Shown here: positions 1 to 12,033 of the stretch, piece after piece
Layout: each line of letters opens with the position of its first letter
Numbering within the stretch: the first letter of the stretch is position 1
NCBI RefSeq assembly: GCF_026151205.1
Contig: NC_087079.1
Coordinates: forward strand, 12,080,635 to 12,144,634
DNA: 64,000 bases
From: Bolinopsis microptera
Taxonomy: Eukaryota > Ctenophora > Tentaculata > Lobata > Bolinopsidae
Direction of reading: 5' to 3'
Position numbers and translations under genes: made by a program
The notes under the pieces: model-generated
What the model was told of the DNA's origin: nothing
The model's database searches: none
The model's input: only the letters and a program-made list of their open reading frames with translations

Positions 1-568
1 TGCTTTAGGACACTCGCAGAGACGAGAGAGTTGATGACGAGTTAACAGCGAGTTTGAAATGAAACCTCTAGATATGTTACAGCGTGCACTATTCGGTGAT
101 GACAAACCTTTGATTGACGCTGAGTTATAGCTAGTCACACGAGAAGTTACAAGACACTTGGTCGGAGTGTTTACTGTTTGTTAAGACGGCTGGAACGAGA
201 ACCCCCTGTTGTGTCGAGCTGAAACCGTTTACACACGTCGAAACGAGTTGTCAGTAGACCAGAACTGTATTGTCTGGGGATCTCGAGTTGTTATTCCAGA
301 GAGTAGAGATAGAAGCGTGCTTTCAATGCTGCATGCAACACCACATGGGCATTTTCTCAGACAAAGCATTAGCGAGAGGTATGTTTATTGGCCAAACATG
401 GATGCTGAGATCGAGGAAATGGTTTAAAACTATGTGAACCATGTAACTAAACCAGAAGGAACCCGCTGATCTACACCACACCCATCGGGCTAAAACTATG
501 GAGGCTTGGGAGCGGATTCATTCTAGATTTCTGGGGACCCTTTCCTTGGATCTATGTGGCTGATAGTA

Positions 569-605
<37 letters not shown>

Positions 606-1305
606 ACCCCCCCCCAAATCCCTCCCCCCCCAGTTCGTATTCAAAATGGTTAGAAGTTGTTAGATGACGAACATTACAAGTAAGTGGTGATTCAGGGAGT
701 TACGGACTTCTTTAGCCGTTGGGAATACCCAAGATAATAGTATCAGACAATGGATCGAGTTTACTTCAGAAGAGTTTAAAGTATTCACGAATATTATACC
801 AGATCCGACACCGTGCTTATGCTGCTTACTACACCTGCAAGTAATGGACAAGCAGAAGTTGCAGTTCGGACTGTTCCCCAAAGAGCTATGACGGTTGATC
901 TTGAAAAAAACCCTGGACGTATGGTGTAACCTGGCTGATTGGCCTGCTAAACTTACCGAACACACCACACTCCACTTCCGGAGTGAGCCTAGCAGTTGCA
1001 TGATGTGTTCACGACGGACAAGAAAAAACGCCCTTGAGTTTTCTACACCGAGTTCGAGTAGTAGTTTTGCATAAAGTTGCTTTAACGCTCAGTACACGGA
1101 TTGCTTGAATCGAGACTTCGTGATCTAAATATTGAGGACACCCTAAATTGTTTTTTTTTTTTATCGTTCTATGATGAGACCAAGAAGTGATGGTGGAAAC
1201 GGTGTTATTCGAGGGTAAGGAAGGTACCAAAGTGCTACTGATCAAAACACCTGATGGAGTCTACCGCAAGCATTTGGACCAGGTGATCAGAGGATCTGTT
1301 GTGTC
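1..1305 (+). mobile_element. Ty3/Gypsy-type pol remnant (integrase region)
   Basis: Decayed retrotransposon polyprotein. The frame at 209-427 reads like the H2C2 zinc-binding region that precedes integrase (histidines in a MLHATPHGH context, then YWPNMDAEIEE). After several frame changes, 500-760 reads like an integrase core, with an SDNGS segment at 743-757 that matches the second catalytic aspartate region. Frameshifts, stops and a poly(C) tract inside the core show it is dead. No LTR is recognisable on the right, and the left side is cut by the window edge. The Gypsy assignment rests on motif order, not on an alignment. Confidence 0.7.
571..626. repeat. Poly(C) tract interrupting the integrase core
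   Basis: A near-uninterrupted C run with one A and a short ATCCCT break. It sits between the residues that normally join the LIVV and SYSKW parts of the integrase core. A second run of about 18 C lies at 1309-1326. Both are probably expansions or insertions; an assembly error at homopolymers is possible. Confidence 0.8.
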
Positions 1306-1329
1306 AGCCCCCCCCCCCCCCCCCCCTGG

Positions 1330-3980
1330 AACGTTGCAACAAACAGATCGGTAACCGAGAGTTGAGCTGGAGATAAGAGATGAGCCAGAGTTTTACAGCT
1401 ACTATTGGTGATTTAGAGAAGGGACGCGAGCTTACTGGAGTACAGAGCCGAAATGCGATTATGTTTGGTATAATCCAAATTCTACCCGCTGAGCCTGACC
1501 ATAAGCAGAGTTATACCTTAATCACTGCACAATTCTTGTACTTAAACCACGGGAGCTTTGCCATAGAAATTAACCGTAGCTCTTTAAATACCTAAATATT
1601 GTTAGAGAGCATGAATTGCATCAACCTTAATTTCTTTGCCAGAAACCTTTGACGTGATAGGTAAACCCCAGACAGGCTAAGTTACCACAAACTGGGAGGT
1701 AATAAAAACACGTTTCATTATCACATTATGACAGTTGTTTTATTTGGAAGGTTGTAAATCTAACCACACATTAATCAGTTAAATTATCCAGATTCAAACA
1801 TAAAGTTACAAATATTCCCTGTCAGTTATGTTTGAAGGAAACACGGTTATTTTTTGTTTTATACGAATGCGCTAAGTTTGAAAATCCGGTGTAGCGAGCG
1901 CAACACGTTTCAACATTTTCAGTGGAGTTCAATTACGCTATTGTAGATTTCATTTTAACCACGTTTTCAAACATTTTTAATTTTGTACGACTGTTTTATA
2001 TCACAGTATTTACGAATTCAGTTAAATTATAAAATCTATATGTTTTTTAACACTTTTTTGTTGAACGATGTTATATTTCTAGTAATTTATGTATGATTAT
2101 CGTTATATATTCAGGATGACTAACCTGGGTTTGGTTTGGTTTTGGTTTAGTTTTAGCGTTTAGTCTTGCGTTTACCTTGTCACAACGATCATAAATGTAA
2201 GATTCCCGGTCAAAATCCCCGGCAAATATGAGTGATTGTCCGGACAGGTCCGGGACCGGGGCACAAGAATCCTGAATTAACCGGGAACGGGACGGACCGC
2301 GGATCAAATTCAGCATTTGACCGGGACCGGGGACCGCGTCCGGGATGAAAAAAATGTGACTTGACCCTCCACGGTTTACCGGGACTGGGACCAGGGACGG
2401 GATAGCTCAACATTGGCATCCCGCTACCGGATTCCGGTACCGGGAAATCCCGGTCACCTCTGGATAGAATTAATTTTGGTTTGCTTTTTAGGTTTCTCTG
2501 TGTCCTGAAGTGATTCTTGTGACACACCTGTGCATTTCAGTTGTTGTGCCACAATAAATCATCGTGCAAACTTTTATCATCAGTTCCCTTGACGACTGTA
2601 ATGCACTTTACTTTGGAGCTAAAGAATTCTGTTTGAAACAGCCTTACAATCTTGCAAAAACAGGCAGCATGCCGTTAAGTAAAGGTCTAAAGAAAGAGGA
2701 GAAGTTGTTCCTCTACATAAAAGAACTTCATTGCCTCAAGGTCAAGAAGTATAGAATTTATAAATTATCCTGTTAACTTTAAAACTGCTCCATTGGGCTA
2801 GCACCTTCTCTGGTCCTGTAAAACTTGCAGTAAAGTACAATTCCAATGTGGGAAGCGATGTGTCTCAAAAAACTACGTAAATTAACAATTATTAGAAACT
2901 TTTCAATTTTTTAGTAATTAAGTTTCTCATGAATCTAAAACTATAATATTTTGCAGTCAACATTATTACCTTTTAAATATCAATGAATGTAATCATTGTT
3001 AATTAGACATTAGTTGCCACTAGGTTTTGTGGTAAAACAAATTTATGGGTCAAACATTATTTATCGTAGAAAGGGCCTGATTTACCCTACATCACTAAAG
3101 CATCTGGATGGATAATTAGCTCACAAGGATAAACGCGCTTTAACATGACCACCAGCCAATAGCATATATATCCATTGCTCCAAAATAAATAAATTGCTCT
3201 TCATAGAAACATCATGCCTGTCTTATCACATTGTGGTCCCCTGGGGTTCGGTAAGGCCTTACAGGCAACTGGGTCCTTTTACCAGCCCACAAAAAAATCT
3301 AGTAATGCCCAGTTACTTTAATATAAACTGTAAACCAAACTATTTAAATATAAGATATCTTTGCTAGAATTCTAAATTTTTAAGCCTTAGAGCAATCTTC
3401 TCAATTTTAAAATTAAAAAATAAACATTTTACCCTAACTATGATGTGTGGCATGCACACTTAAACTAAAATTCAACTTTGAAAGCAATAGATTTATAGTC
3501 ACAACAAAATTATAGTTAAGGACATCCATGTTGCATTGTGTTTCCATTATTAGAATTTTATGAATGTTTTGATGAATAATTGGTAATTACATTTAAATTT
3601 TGTTTATTAACTTTGTTTATTACCTGGGACCTCTGGCTATCATATGCATTAACATGAATTAGAGGATTAGCGGAATGACATGGTTGAGCGCGGCCGAGAA
3701 CCATCCTTATAGGAATAATATAAACTATACAGATTCTTAAATTTCAGGCTAATTGCTTAATGTATACATGTTTTTTTTTCGAGGCAAATAAAATACATTC
3801 AACAAAATATGCATATTTAAGGCAGCAATTTGAATTTTGCGCCTCATTGTGCACTTCCTAATTTTACTCGTTCGAATTATTCGGAAATAGTGCCACGCTT
3901 TCTTCTCAAAATTGCCAGGCAAGTGTAGTAGTAGCACACGCCGGGTAGTCATTAAGCTGAACTTAGATAAGGCGACCGCG
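1330..3980. other. AT-rich noncoding stretch
   Basis: No ORF here has recognisable similarity. The ORF at 1380-1595 follows the Gypsy remnant and could be part of it, but shows no motif. Apart from the GC-rich cluster at 2205-2460, I see only AT-rich sequence typical of intergenic DNA. Confidence 0.5.
2205..2460. repeat. GC-rich island of repeated CCGGGAC-like words
   Basis: An isolated GC-rich block in AT-rich DNA. Variants of CCGGGAC, CCGGGG and CCCGGT recur about every 10-30 bases on both strands, and a word like TTCCCGGTCA occurs near both ends. It may be the core of a small TIR element. The proline/glycine-rich ORF read from it on the - strand is a composition effect. Confidence 0.5.
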
Positions 3981-3985
3981 GCGCC

Positions 3986-3992
3986 TATATAA
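3986..3992 (+). promoter_or_regulatory. Candidate TATA box
   Basis: TATATAA directly after a short GC-rich patch (GCGGCGCC), about 120 bases upstream of the ATG at 4110. A start site near 4015-4020 would fit. A short upstream reading frame (ATG at 4036, eight codons) lies in the presumed leader. Confidence 0.4.
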
Positions 3993-4109
3993 CTGCAAGC
4001 GCACGTGAGCAAAAGTTTTTTAATTAATTGCAACAATGTCCTTCTTGCCAGATCGTAATTAAGGTCCTTTATCCACCTGACCTGCTTAGGAGAGGAGTGG
4101 TGACGAACA

Positions 4110-4490
4110 ATGTGGAAGGTTTGTCACTTTACTCTTTTAGAAATATGATGAAATTAACTGTTTAGATTTTATGTCATCCTTTTAGTTTTTTTCTATGGGT
4201 TATTTAGTAGTAAATTTTGGAGATTGTAAAATGCTAGCATTAATGTTTTTGTAGTTTGAATTATGAATAATTTTGGTAAGAGCTACTAATTTATAATTAT
4301 TTGCAAACAAAATGAGAGAAACAATATTTTTACCTTAATTTGTTTTTGAGCACTGTATTTTCAGGTTGTGACTGAGTACGAGTATACCATGCAAGTTATT
4401 GAAGATCAGAGAGTGGAACTAACGGTGCCCTTGACAGAGAAGGAAAAGAAGATGAAGTTTACCACTACTTGGTTCAGGGTATGTTCTTGA
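4110..4490 (+). CDS. Unknown protein, 5' exons (N-terminal 41-44 residues)
   Basis: Two-exon model: ATG-TGG-AAG at 4110-4118, donor GTTTGT, acceptor TTTTCAG, then exon 4365-4478 (38 codons, phase 0 at both ends) encoding VVTEYEYTMQVIEDQRVELT followed by a lysine-rich amphipathic piece ending TTTWFR. A donor GTATGT follows at 4479. If it is not used, the frame stops at 4490 after VCS, giving a 44-residue protein. The exon has non-random composition in AT-rich DNA and a TATA box lies upstream. I do not recognise the family and found no further + strand exon that joins convincingly. Confidence 0.5.
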
Positions 4491-4803
4491 AGGAGCAACA
4501 AGCCAATTAATTAGTGCCATGATTAATAGTACTTAAATTAGTAATAATTAATTATTATCACCCCGATTCCTTGATAATTGTATCAATTTTAATTCAAATA
4601 ATGTTAATAATCATTCAACACCAAAACACAGATGATAAGATTGTAATCATTGCTAGCATATTATGCTTTTCTTGCTCTCTGCAATTCTGAATAGCCACAT
4701 ATTCAACTCCTTTAAGAGTAAATGTTCATTAAATGTGGGTTATGGTGAGGCGGGTTCAGTCGATTATGACACTTGACAGTGTTAATTAATTAATCAAACT
4801 GTT

Positions 4804-5186
4804 TCATAGTTTAAAATATGATCTGGTACGTTGATTAAGCACAGGTACTTTCTTCTTGGCTGGAGGGATTGTTGGTGAATTAAAGGAGGTAATTTCACCT
4901 TGTGGATGGTAGCTGTGGTAACAAGCCTTTATCAGACAAGCAAGTCCTGCAACTGTTCCTAGAATAGTGACTGCTATGACGATAATGTGACCAATGTTTG
5001 CGGTACTCTCAGCCACTGTGTTGATCCTGCCCATGGCTGTAGGTGTTGTAGGTGTTGTAGGTGTTGTAGGTGTTGTAGGTGTTGTAGGTGTTGTAGGTGT
5101 TGTAGGTGTTGTAGGTGTTGTAGGTGTTATAGGTGTTGTAGGTGTTGTAGGTGTTGTAGGTGTATTTTTTAGCTTACATCTCCAGT
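4804..5186 (-). CDS. Last exon of a Thr/Pro-repeat single-pass membrane protein
   Basis: On the - strand an acceptor (TTATGCAG) at 5187 opens a 383-bp exon that starts in phase 1 with WRCKLKN. It runs through about 13 copies of a Pro-Thr-Thr triplet (a mucin-like stalk, likely O-glycosylated), then a hydrophobic helix (GHIIVIAVTILGTVAGLACL) and a roughly 45-residue basic cytoplasmic tail, ending at TGA 4806-4804. The layout (Cys-containing end of an ectodomain, Thr/Pro stalk, transmembrane helix, short tail) suggests a type I surface protein. The upstream exons were not identified; a Cys-rich candidate near 5447-5500 does not match in phase. The ectodomain family is unknown. Confidence 0.6.
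5040..5164. repeat. 9-bp coding minisatellite (AGGTGTTGT)n
   Basis: About 13-14 tandem units of AGGTGTTGT with one variant unit. Read on the - strand it encodes the Pro-Thr-Thr stalk of the membrane protein exon. Because the unit is a multiple of three, length changes keep the frame. Confidence 0.9.
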
Positions 5187-6203
5187 CTGCATAACAATCT
5201 AGTGGTTTGTAACATTAGTAATATTTGTAATTTTCTCAAAGTCAATAGTAAAGGTTGTAAATTAGTGTTAAATGCAAATTGCAAATAAAAATGCGATAAT
5301 ATAATAAATCACAAAATAAAAAGTTTCAAAAATGTGATGACGATAGGAAACATTTGCCAACAATCGGGTTGAGTGAATAAATGTTTCACAGAAAGAAGAG
5401 CAACTGCTGGTTGATCAGAAATCCAGAAATCATAAAATAAAACCTTGAAAAGCATTGCACTGCCTGTACAATTATCACAGGGATAGCACACTGCGACTGT
5501 GTAAAATATTCAAAATTTTGAAACCAAGCACAATGTACCGTTTATACTTATAGAGCGGGAGTGCCTAAAATGACCCAATACAAGCTTAAAGTTTGTAATT
5601 TCTGCTTTCCAATGAATTTCTATCATCGTATCATTGTCCCTAAAAGAGACTAAGATACGATGAATATATCTTTAAGATCATAAATATATTTATTTATAGA
5701 TTGTAATTTGTGCTCTCCAATAAATTTCTGTGATCGTATCTTTGTCTCTAAAAGATACAAACAATCTTCGTGGATATATTTATTTATACACAGCACTGCT
5801 ATCTAGAATGGATATTAGTAGTGGGCAGCTTATGGTCGGTCATGTGCTGCGAGGGTCTGCAGTGGTACCTCTTTGTTATATTATGCTATTATGCTACTAA
5901 CTCCCTGAATAACAGTTGGACTAACTCAACTGGACCTATTGTAATGGATACAGTGTGGCTAATAGCTGTCTATTAGCTGGATATATAGCTGCAGCTATAG
6001 ATCCAGATATGTTTCGTCATAATATAAACTTATAAATGACTTAAGTTGTTTAAGATATGTTGTATGTGAATGGGCAGTCTCAATGTGAATGGGCATGGCA
6101 GACTCAATGTCCATTATCTACTTATTCAATACAAATAAAGAAATAAGAACTTGGCCTCAGCAGAGAAAAGCTGGCCGCCAAAAGCTCAAAATTACAATAA
6201 AAC
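5187..6203. other. No gene identified
   Basis: Presumably an intron or upstream region of the membrane protein on the - strand. A short repeat, ATTTCTATCATCGTATCATTG, occurs in two diverged copies near 5615 and 5723. The 5770-5976 reading frame is hydrophobic but has no supporting splice or motif evidence. Confidence 0.35.
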
Positions 6204-8230
6204 TGGACCAGTTAACTGAAAAAAAAGTTATACTCATATTTTGACAGATTGTGACAAATAGCAAACTAAGCAACGAGTCGAAATTCCTAAATCTCTAACT
6301 GCTCTCTAACGCGTGTAAATAGCGTTTGTATTATTTTGGCGATGACGTCACGAAGTCCCTTGCGCGCGCAGAGGAGCTCGTGAGAATGTATTTTACAGGT
6401 AGAAAATGGACATAATACAATGTTTTTCCCTGAATAACTCGAAAAGTAAGTAATTTAGGGTATATGTTGCTTCATAAGTTGTATATAAACATGGCCATTT
6501 TGCACAATTTGCACACATTCAAAAACCTTTAGGGCCTTCATAGCCCAATTTACCAGATACCCATAGTTTTGCATGATTTCTGGAACCGAAAATCAGTTTT
6601 TCGCCAATAACTGAAAAAGTAAGCACTTTAAGGCATATGTTTGTTCGTAAGTCATATATTAATATGCTAATTGCGGTTCTTTTGCACCCTGTCTAGTGTC
6701 TAAAGACTCTATCACGATCCTATCGAAAATGGGCTCAGCACCACGCCCAAAATGGTTTTTGGCGAATTTCTCGAAAAGTAAGGATTTTAGGCCATGTGTT
6801 GCTCGATAACTCCTATATAAACATGCATATGTGGCTTCGTTTAAGCCTATTTTGAAGTCTCTACGACCTTCAGAAGCAAGGGGTCGGTTACGTTATTGGG
6901 TCAATATGGGCGTGGTCCTCCTGGGTTTTCTCCACTGTCAAACAAATGTCTCCAAACGAAAATCGTTTATTCATACCTTCGGGAAGGTCTGTGCAAAGTT
7001 TCGTGAGTATCTGAACATTTGCAGGTTCATTTCCATAAATGTCCATAAATGACTGGATTACACAACTTTAGAGTTAACTTTAGAGAAACTCATAGTCATT
7101 TATATCAAATTAAGCTGTTAGTGTCCATGATCAACATGTGGCGACAATGTTTTACGTGAAATGTAAAAATCAGGAGTAATATAAAAAGTGTATTTTTAGA
7201 TTAAAGTGCTAGCTCATAGTTTTAGAATTGTATAGTCGTTTAACCATCTAACAATCGATCGTGCCGTATTAATATATGGCAAAAGAATAATAGGATCTTG
7301 GAAATTCTATATTTGTTCAGTGGGTCGATTGACTGAACACGTTTGCACTTGGTATTTAAACTTACCAGTCGTTTATTTATGTTATGTACCGATGATAATG
7401 CAATTAGGATAACAGCTAGGTAAGCCGAAGTATAATTCAAAACTGTAACACACCGCACACCGTACACTCCAATCACTATTACTATTTGGTAGACCGGGTA
7501 TTTTGGCGGGAATTCTGTTCCCACGGCACTGTTCTGATAGAAGCTACTTCTACTAATGGTCCCAGAGGAACGGCCGTAAAGTAGCCAGACTTCTTGTCTC
7601 CTGTACTGGCTGACACATGCAGATTAAAGTTAGAAATTTCGCTATGCTATAAATATAATTGCTCTCGGAATTGAACAAACTAGCTCCTACTTATCTAGAT
7701 CCTTTTAAATTCGTTAGAGTTTCATGGACTGGGGAAAAATAATCGGTACAGTCTCCCTGCTTGTGTAATTAAGCAATGAAAACAATCCAAAATTATCACA
7801 TATGACATAAGAACTGTAATAGCAGAAACTTTCTAACCGTACATTCACCCGCCTCTGTCCAAGAACCTATATCACTGTTTAAAATCATGACGTGAGCACT
7901 GTACATCCAATCAGCTATTCCTTCAGTTAGGATGATAGCCAAAACTATAAGGATTTTGGAGAACTCGGGTAATAGTCATAATTCTAAAATTTGAGTGAGT
8001 AACACGTGTTTTAATGACAACGATAAACATTTGCAACGTATTACGCTATGCCAGCGCGCACTGAGGGACTTCGTGACGTCACGAGGCCACAGCTTATTAT
8101 TGCAATAACACGCGTTACACGTACGCTAGAGAGTTGGTTCTTTCGGCGATACGATTCTTTACCAGTTTGTCACAGCTGATTTAAATCTTAGCCAAATTGG
8201 AGACTACAAATTTTTCAGTTAACTGGTCCT
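6204..8230. mobile_element. 2-kb nonautonomous TIR element, copy A
   Basis: Bounded by GGACCAGTTAACTGAAAAA and its inverse; the inverted similarity extends about 190 bases inward, including matching blocks around GACGTCACGAAGTCCC and ACGCGT. A near-identical copy lies at 25330-27360. The right end is followed by TTAA; the left flank does not match it. Inside are three diverged direct repeats of about 160-175 bp (near 6430, 6605 and 6765) built around a CTCGAAAAGTAAG-like word. Reading frames shared with copy B have no transposase motif, so the element is nonautonomous. Confidence 0.85.
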
Positions 8231-10276
8231 TTAAGCTTTAGCGGCCATCTTCTTGCGGCCGTAGCGTTAGTAAACTACAGCTTTTCCATGTACATTAGCA
8301 ATTAGCATTTTTGAAGCATTGTCCTCGTAAGGTATAAATATTCATATAAAAAGTAGCTTCAAATTGTTGTGCAAATGAATTCCATTGTATTCAGTTGGAT
8401 AGTAGCACAAAATGACAACAATGTTGAATGTACGCTTATTTATTACAACAAACTATTCTGCGTTTTAAATGGTTCTTTTCACGACGGACAAAACGGTGAG
8501 CAAATAATAGGAATGTTCACTAACGAATTTTATTTGAACATTTGTTCAAGATTTTGTATAAAGAAGTCATTCGATTATCAATACAGTAAACTGTAAAAGG
8601 GATATTCGTAGAAGAAGTTCAAGGTAATGACTTCTATTTATTAAGTTCTCAAACGTCACTTTAGCAGAACTGAAAAACTAACGCGGCATGTATTTACTGT
8701 CGTTCTAAAATATGAAATGAACTCCCATATACTCTATGAATCAAAATCTTTAAATATATTACATGCTTACATGTGCACCAGAGTATGAGAGTATGTTATG
8801 ACGTTATGTCCCTAATATTTTCTTATGTTAAGCTAGTACATAGTTAGAATTAGATATAAACAATTGTAAGGCGAATAATTTTAAAATAGATAACGCTTGA
8901 ATGGTTTTGGTTAAATGTTTCTGTTGTCGAAGAGTGGTATAAATAATAGAATTTATGTATTTATTTATATCGATTAGCTGCAAGATCAATATTTGCTGAC
9001 TGGATTCAAGAAGTGAAGCTCAATTTAACATGAATTTAAACGAACTACTATTACTAAGTACTGCAGTACAGACTACAGATTAAAAACGTCATGATCGCTG
9101 CTAGGATTAACGACAAATAATAAAATATCAGCGCAGTAATCTGGTGGATTCGTGTAGTGTTATTGAGTCTCATTTTGATAGTACTTTTTTCAGTGAAGAC
9201 AGATTCTAATGGATCTCTCTATTTATTTCCATTAGAATCTGTCTTCTGAGTCTATTCAGAAACAATCAGAAATTTGAACAAAAGTACTATCAGCGCAATG
9301 TTCGAGATTAGTCGGCAATAAAAGATTGCAATAGACTAGACTTGGATTGACCATATTCTCATCCAATAATATATCATTACATAGTAAGATTATCCTTTAA
9401 GAATTGTCTAAGTGCACAGCAGTAAATGAAAAGCAATCAGAAATAAGTAAGACCTGACACATTTAATTTGTATCTACAATTAATATCGGAAACGAAAAAG
9501 TTCCCACACTTTGAGCATATACTAATACTAATTATGAGCATTATAATTAAGTAATTATAAAAAGGCATATTACTCGAATAAGGTTCTTCCACGAAAAGGC
9601 CAAAAACTAAAAGGTTTGTTTAAATGGTAATATTCTATTAATTATGAGACTGTGTGCATTATATAATTGAAAATTACAGAACTTCGTAACGGTTATGGAT
9701 AATCTTACGATCGTTCTTGAGATCTCAAATTATAATGACCACTGCTATTATAGTGATTGTAACCATTTAATAATTACACAGATAATGCTATCCAGCTGCG
9801 GAGATGTGCGTGAAGGAGCTGGTTAAATTTAACATGTTGGAAGTCACACTAGATAACTGTGGCTTTGTTCTTAAATCCCCCTACCGAACTCTGGAGGAGT
9901 AAAAACCAACAAAAACATCGACAGAATCGTGGGAGTTATAGCGAATCTAACTGCATGTATCAATACGATTACACCAGTTATTGCACTCGGCTGGCCTCGT
10001 GCGTGAAATAACTGCAAATAATCCCAATGGGCAGCAATTTGCTAAAATATTGCCTGGTAACTCACTAATTTTACCAATTACAGCTGGGAATTACTCAACT
10101 AGCCATAATATGTTTATTATAAGTTCTCGAACGTGCACATGTTAAATAGTAATCTCTATGATCAAAATCGGGAATGTTACCAAATAGCAGTCTTATACAT
10201 CGCTTTGCAATTGCACCAATTTTATTCTGCCTGTGTTTTGGGATTTCGATTCCACCCCAGCAACTTATACATACAA
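8231..10276. other. AT-rich noncoding stretch
   Basis: No exon or ORF with recognisable similarity. It contains one strong inverted repeat (9177-9292). Confidence 0.4.
9177..9292. repeat. Nested inverted repeat (stem-loop)
   Basis: Inner arms 9195-9212 and 9229-9246 are perfect 18-base complements around a 16-base spacer. Outer arms TGATAGTACTTTT (9177-9189) and its inverse (9280-9292) enclose them. This looks like a tiny MITE or foldback element. Confidence 0.8.
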
Positions 10277-11357
10277 TACCTTACTCGGGAATATTATAAC
10301 CGGGATAAAGTGGTGGGTTTTGGAAGTTTCCGCCATATTTTTCCCGGTCAAAAATTTTACCAGTTATAAAAAAACCCGCCGACTCAGATTATGGGGTTCC
10401 AAGGGGGTGGTGATCATCATATTTTACCTGAAGTCTCATATGTGATAGAGAAGACTTTTGAAGCAGTGGACATGGAGGGCTGTAACTTTATTGGCGGTTG
10501 CTACCATAATTTCGTTATAAAAATCACAATTTGGTTATAGAAATCAGATTTCAGGGTGGACCGTGATTCTCACTTCTCTTGCCCATGAATCAGTGAATCG
10601 TAGAGAAGAAAACAATTTATATGTTATAGAAGAAAACGAAAATAATAATAATATATAATATATATTATAATAATTATGTCTCTAAAGATTGATCGCTTCT
10701 CGTGTGCAGTGTGTAGACTAAAGAAAGAGGGAGTTTTTTCCCGTTAAAGTAACTTGTGGCCACATCCCGCTAGAAGTGAGTAAACTGTGCCACTATTTCA
10801 TGGTCCACGGTGGATTGATTACTGGAGCAGTTGAAGATGCAAAGCCAAGACGTTCCCCAATACCAAGCGGTGTGCAGGAAATTAAGCTCCGGCTGACCTT
10901 CAGAGCAGTAGCCCCATTAGCGGACAAAATGAAAGTCTTGTTAAGACAAGTGAACAACAATACAACTTCGAATTTGACGGCCAGCAGCTCAGGGGGATAT
11001 CAATAATGATAATGGCGGGGACATTAGCGATAATGAAAATGAGAATACGCTTTAATGAAGATTTGACTTATTATTGCTTAGATTTATTTTCCTTTAAATA
11101 GACGCGTCTTTTTTTCTATTTCTGAGTAATACCAATAACTGTAAATTGAAATAAGTATAACTTCTTTAACAAATAACAAAAACAGAAATTTCGGTTGAAA
11201 ATTTGTTGACCTCTGAAAAAAAAACTTGAAAGGTCGGCCACCGGTAAATACATGACCGGGATAATTTGGCGGGTTTTGGGAAAGTCCGCCATATTTTTCC
11301 CGGTCATTAATTTTCCCAGTCATAAATTAACCCGCTATAATATTCCCGAGTAAGGTA
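10277..11357. mobile_element. 1.1-kb TIR element
   Basis: Terminal inverted repeats begin TACCTTACTCGGGAATATTA on the left (10277) and end with the inverse at 11357. Subterminal inverted blocks match around CCCGGT and a CCGCCATATTTTTCCCGG word. A 76-codon + strand frame (10776-11006) contains a RRSPIPSG segment that looks like a short piece of a transposon-associated protein, but no catalytic domain. No clear target-site duplication is visible. Confidence 0.7.
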
Positions 11358-12030
11358 GTCAATACAAGCTAAACATAAAGATAAGGTGCAACGTTCTCTT
11401 GTGTAAAGTGCTGTTCTCTATGCGGTTGATCGGCTTTGTATTAGAGATTCCTTACGAGCTTAAGGCACGCTGATCGATAATAGACGACTTCAAGTCTCCG
11501 TCGTACTCCGTTTTATTGATTCGCATATACCTGGATATAATATCTTATAATGTTAGTAATACGTACATAACTAATTATATGTACAAGCCACAGGGTGTTC
11601 ACGATACATCGGAACGGTAGACTAGATTAATTCATGAAGGAGTAACCAGCTACCTTACGAGACATATTTATGATTATGTTCGACATAATTCCGGTGACCT
11701 AAATTGTAAATGATTTGGGAACGAAAATATGGGAATTTTTACCGATTTTTTTTCATTTCCTCATAAAATATTTCTCCAAAGTTACACCACACATTCCGTG
11801 GTAGAAAACAAATGTCTACCATTAGTTTATATTTTGACTGGTGATAAGAAAGGAGACACCTATAGTTGTATTCTGAAGTATTATATTTAATCGATTTAAC
11901 ATTTTATAACCAACCAATACATCTTAACAGAAGATATTTCCCCAAAATTTATCCAGGTGGTTCTTAGTTGTGGCTAACTGATCGGTTCCCCAATGTGAGC
12001 TTCTCTAATTTTCCCACGGTGCTTCAAGCT
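11358..12030. other. No gene identified
   Basis: AT-rich sequence between mobile elements; I see no exon, repeat or RNA gene here. Confidence 0.4.
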
Positions 12031-12033
12031 TGC

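Noticed and set aside
5770..5976. Hydrophobic ORF ending MDTVWLIAVY
   Set aside because: It starts at an AG by chance, has no donor and does not join either neighbouring gene in phase.
6831..7052. ORF MASFKPILKSLRPSEARGRL, also at 25950-26132
   Set aside because: It lies in the repeated element, differs in its C-terminus between copies through indels, and has no domain.
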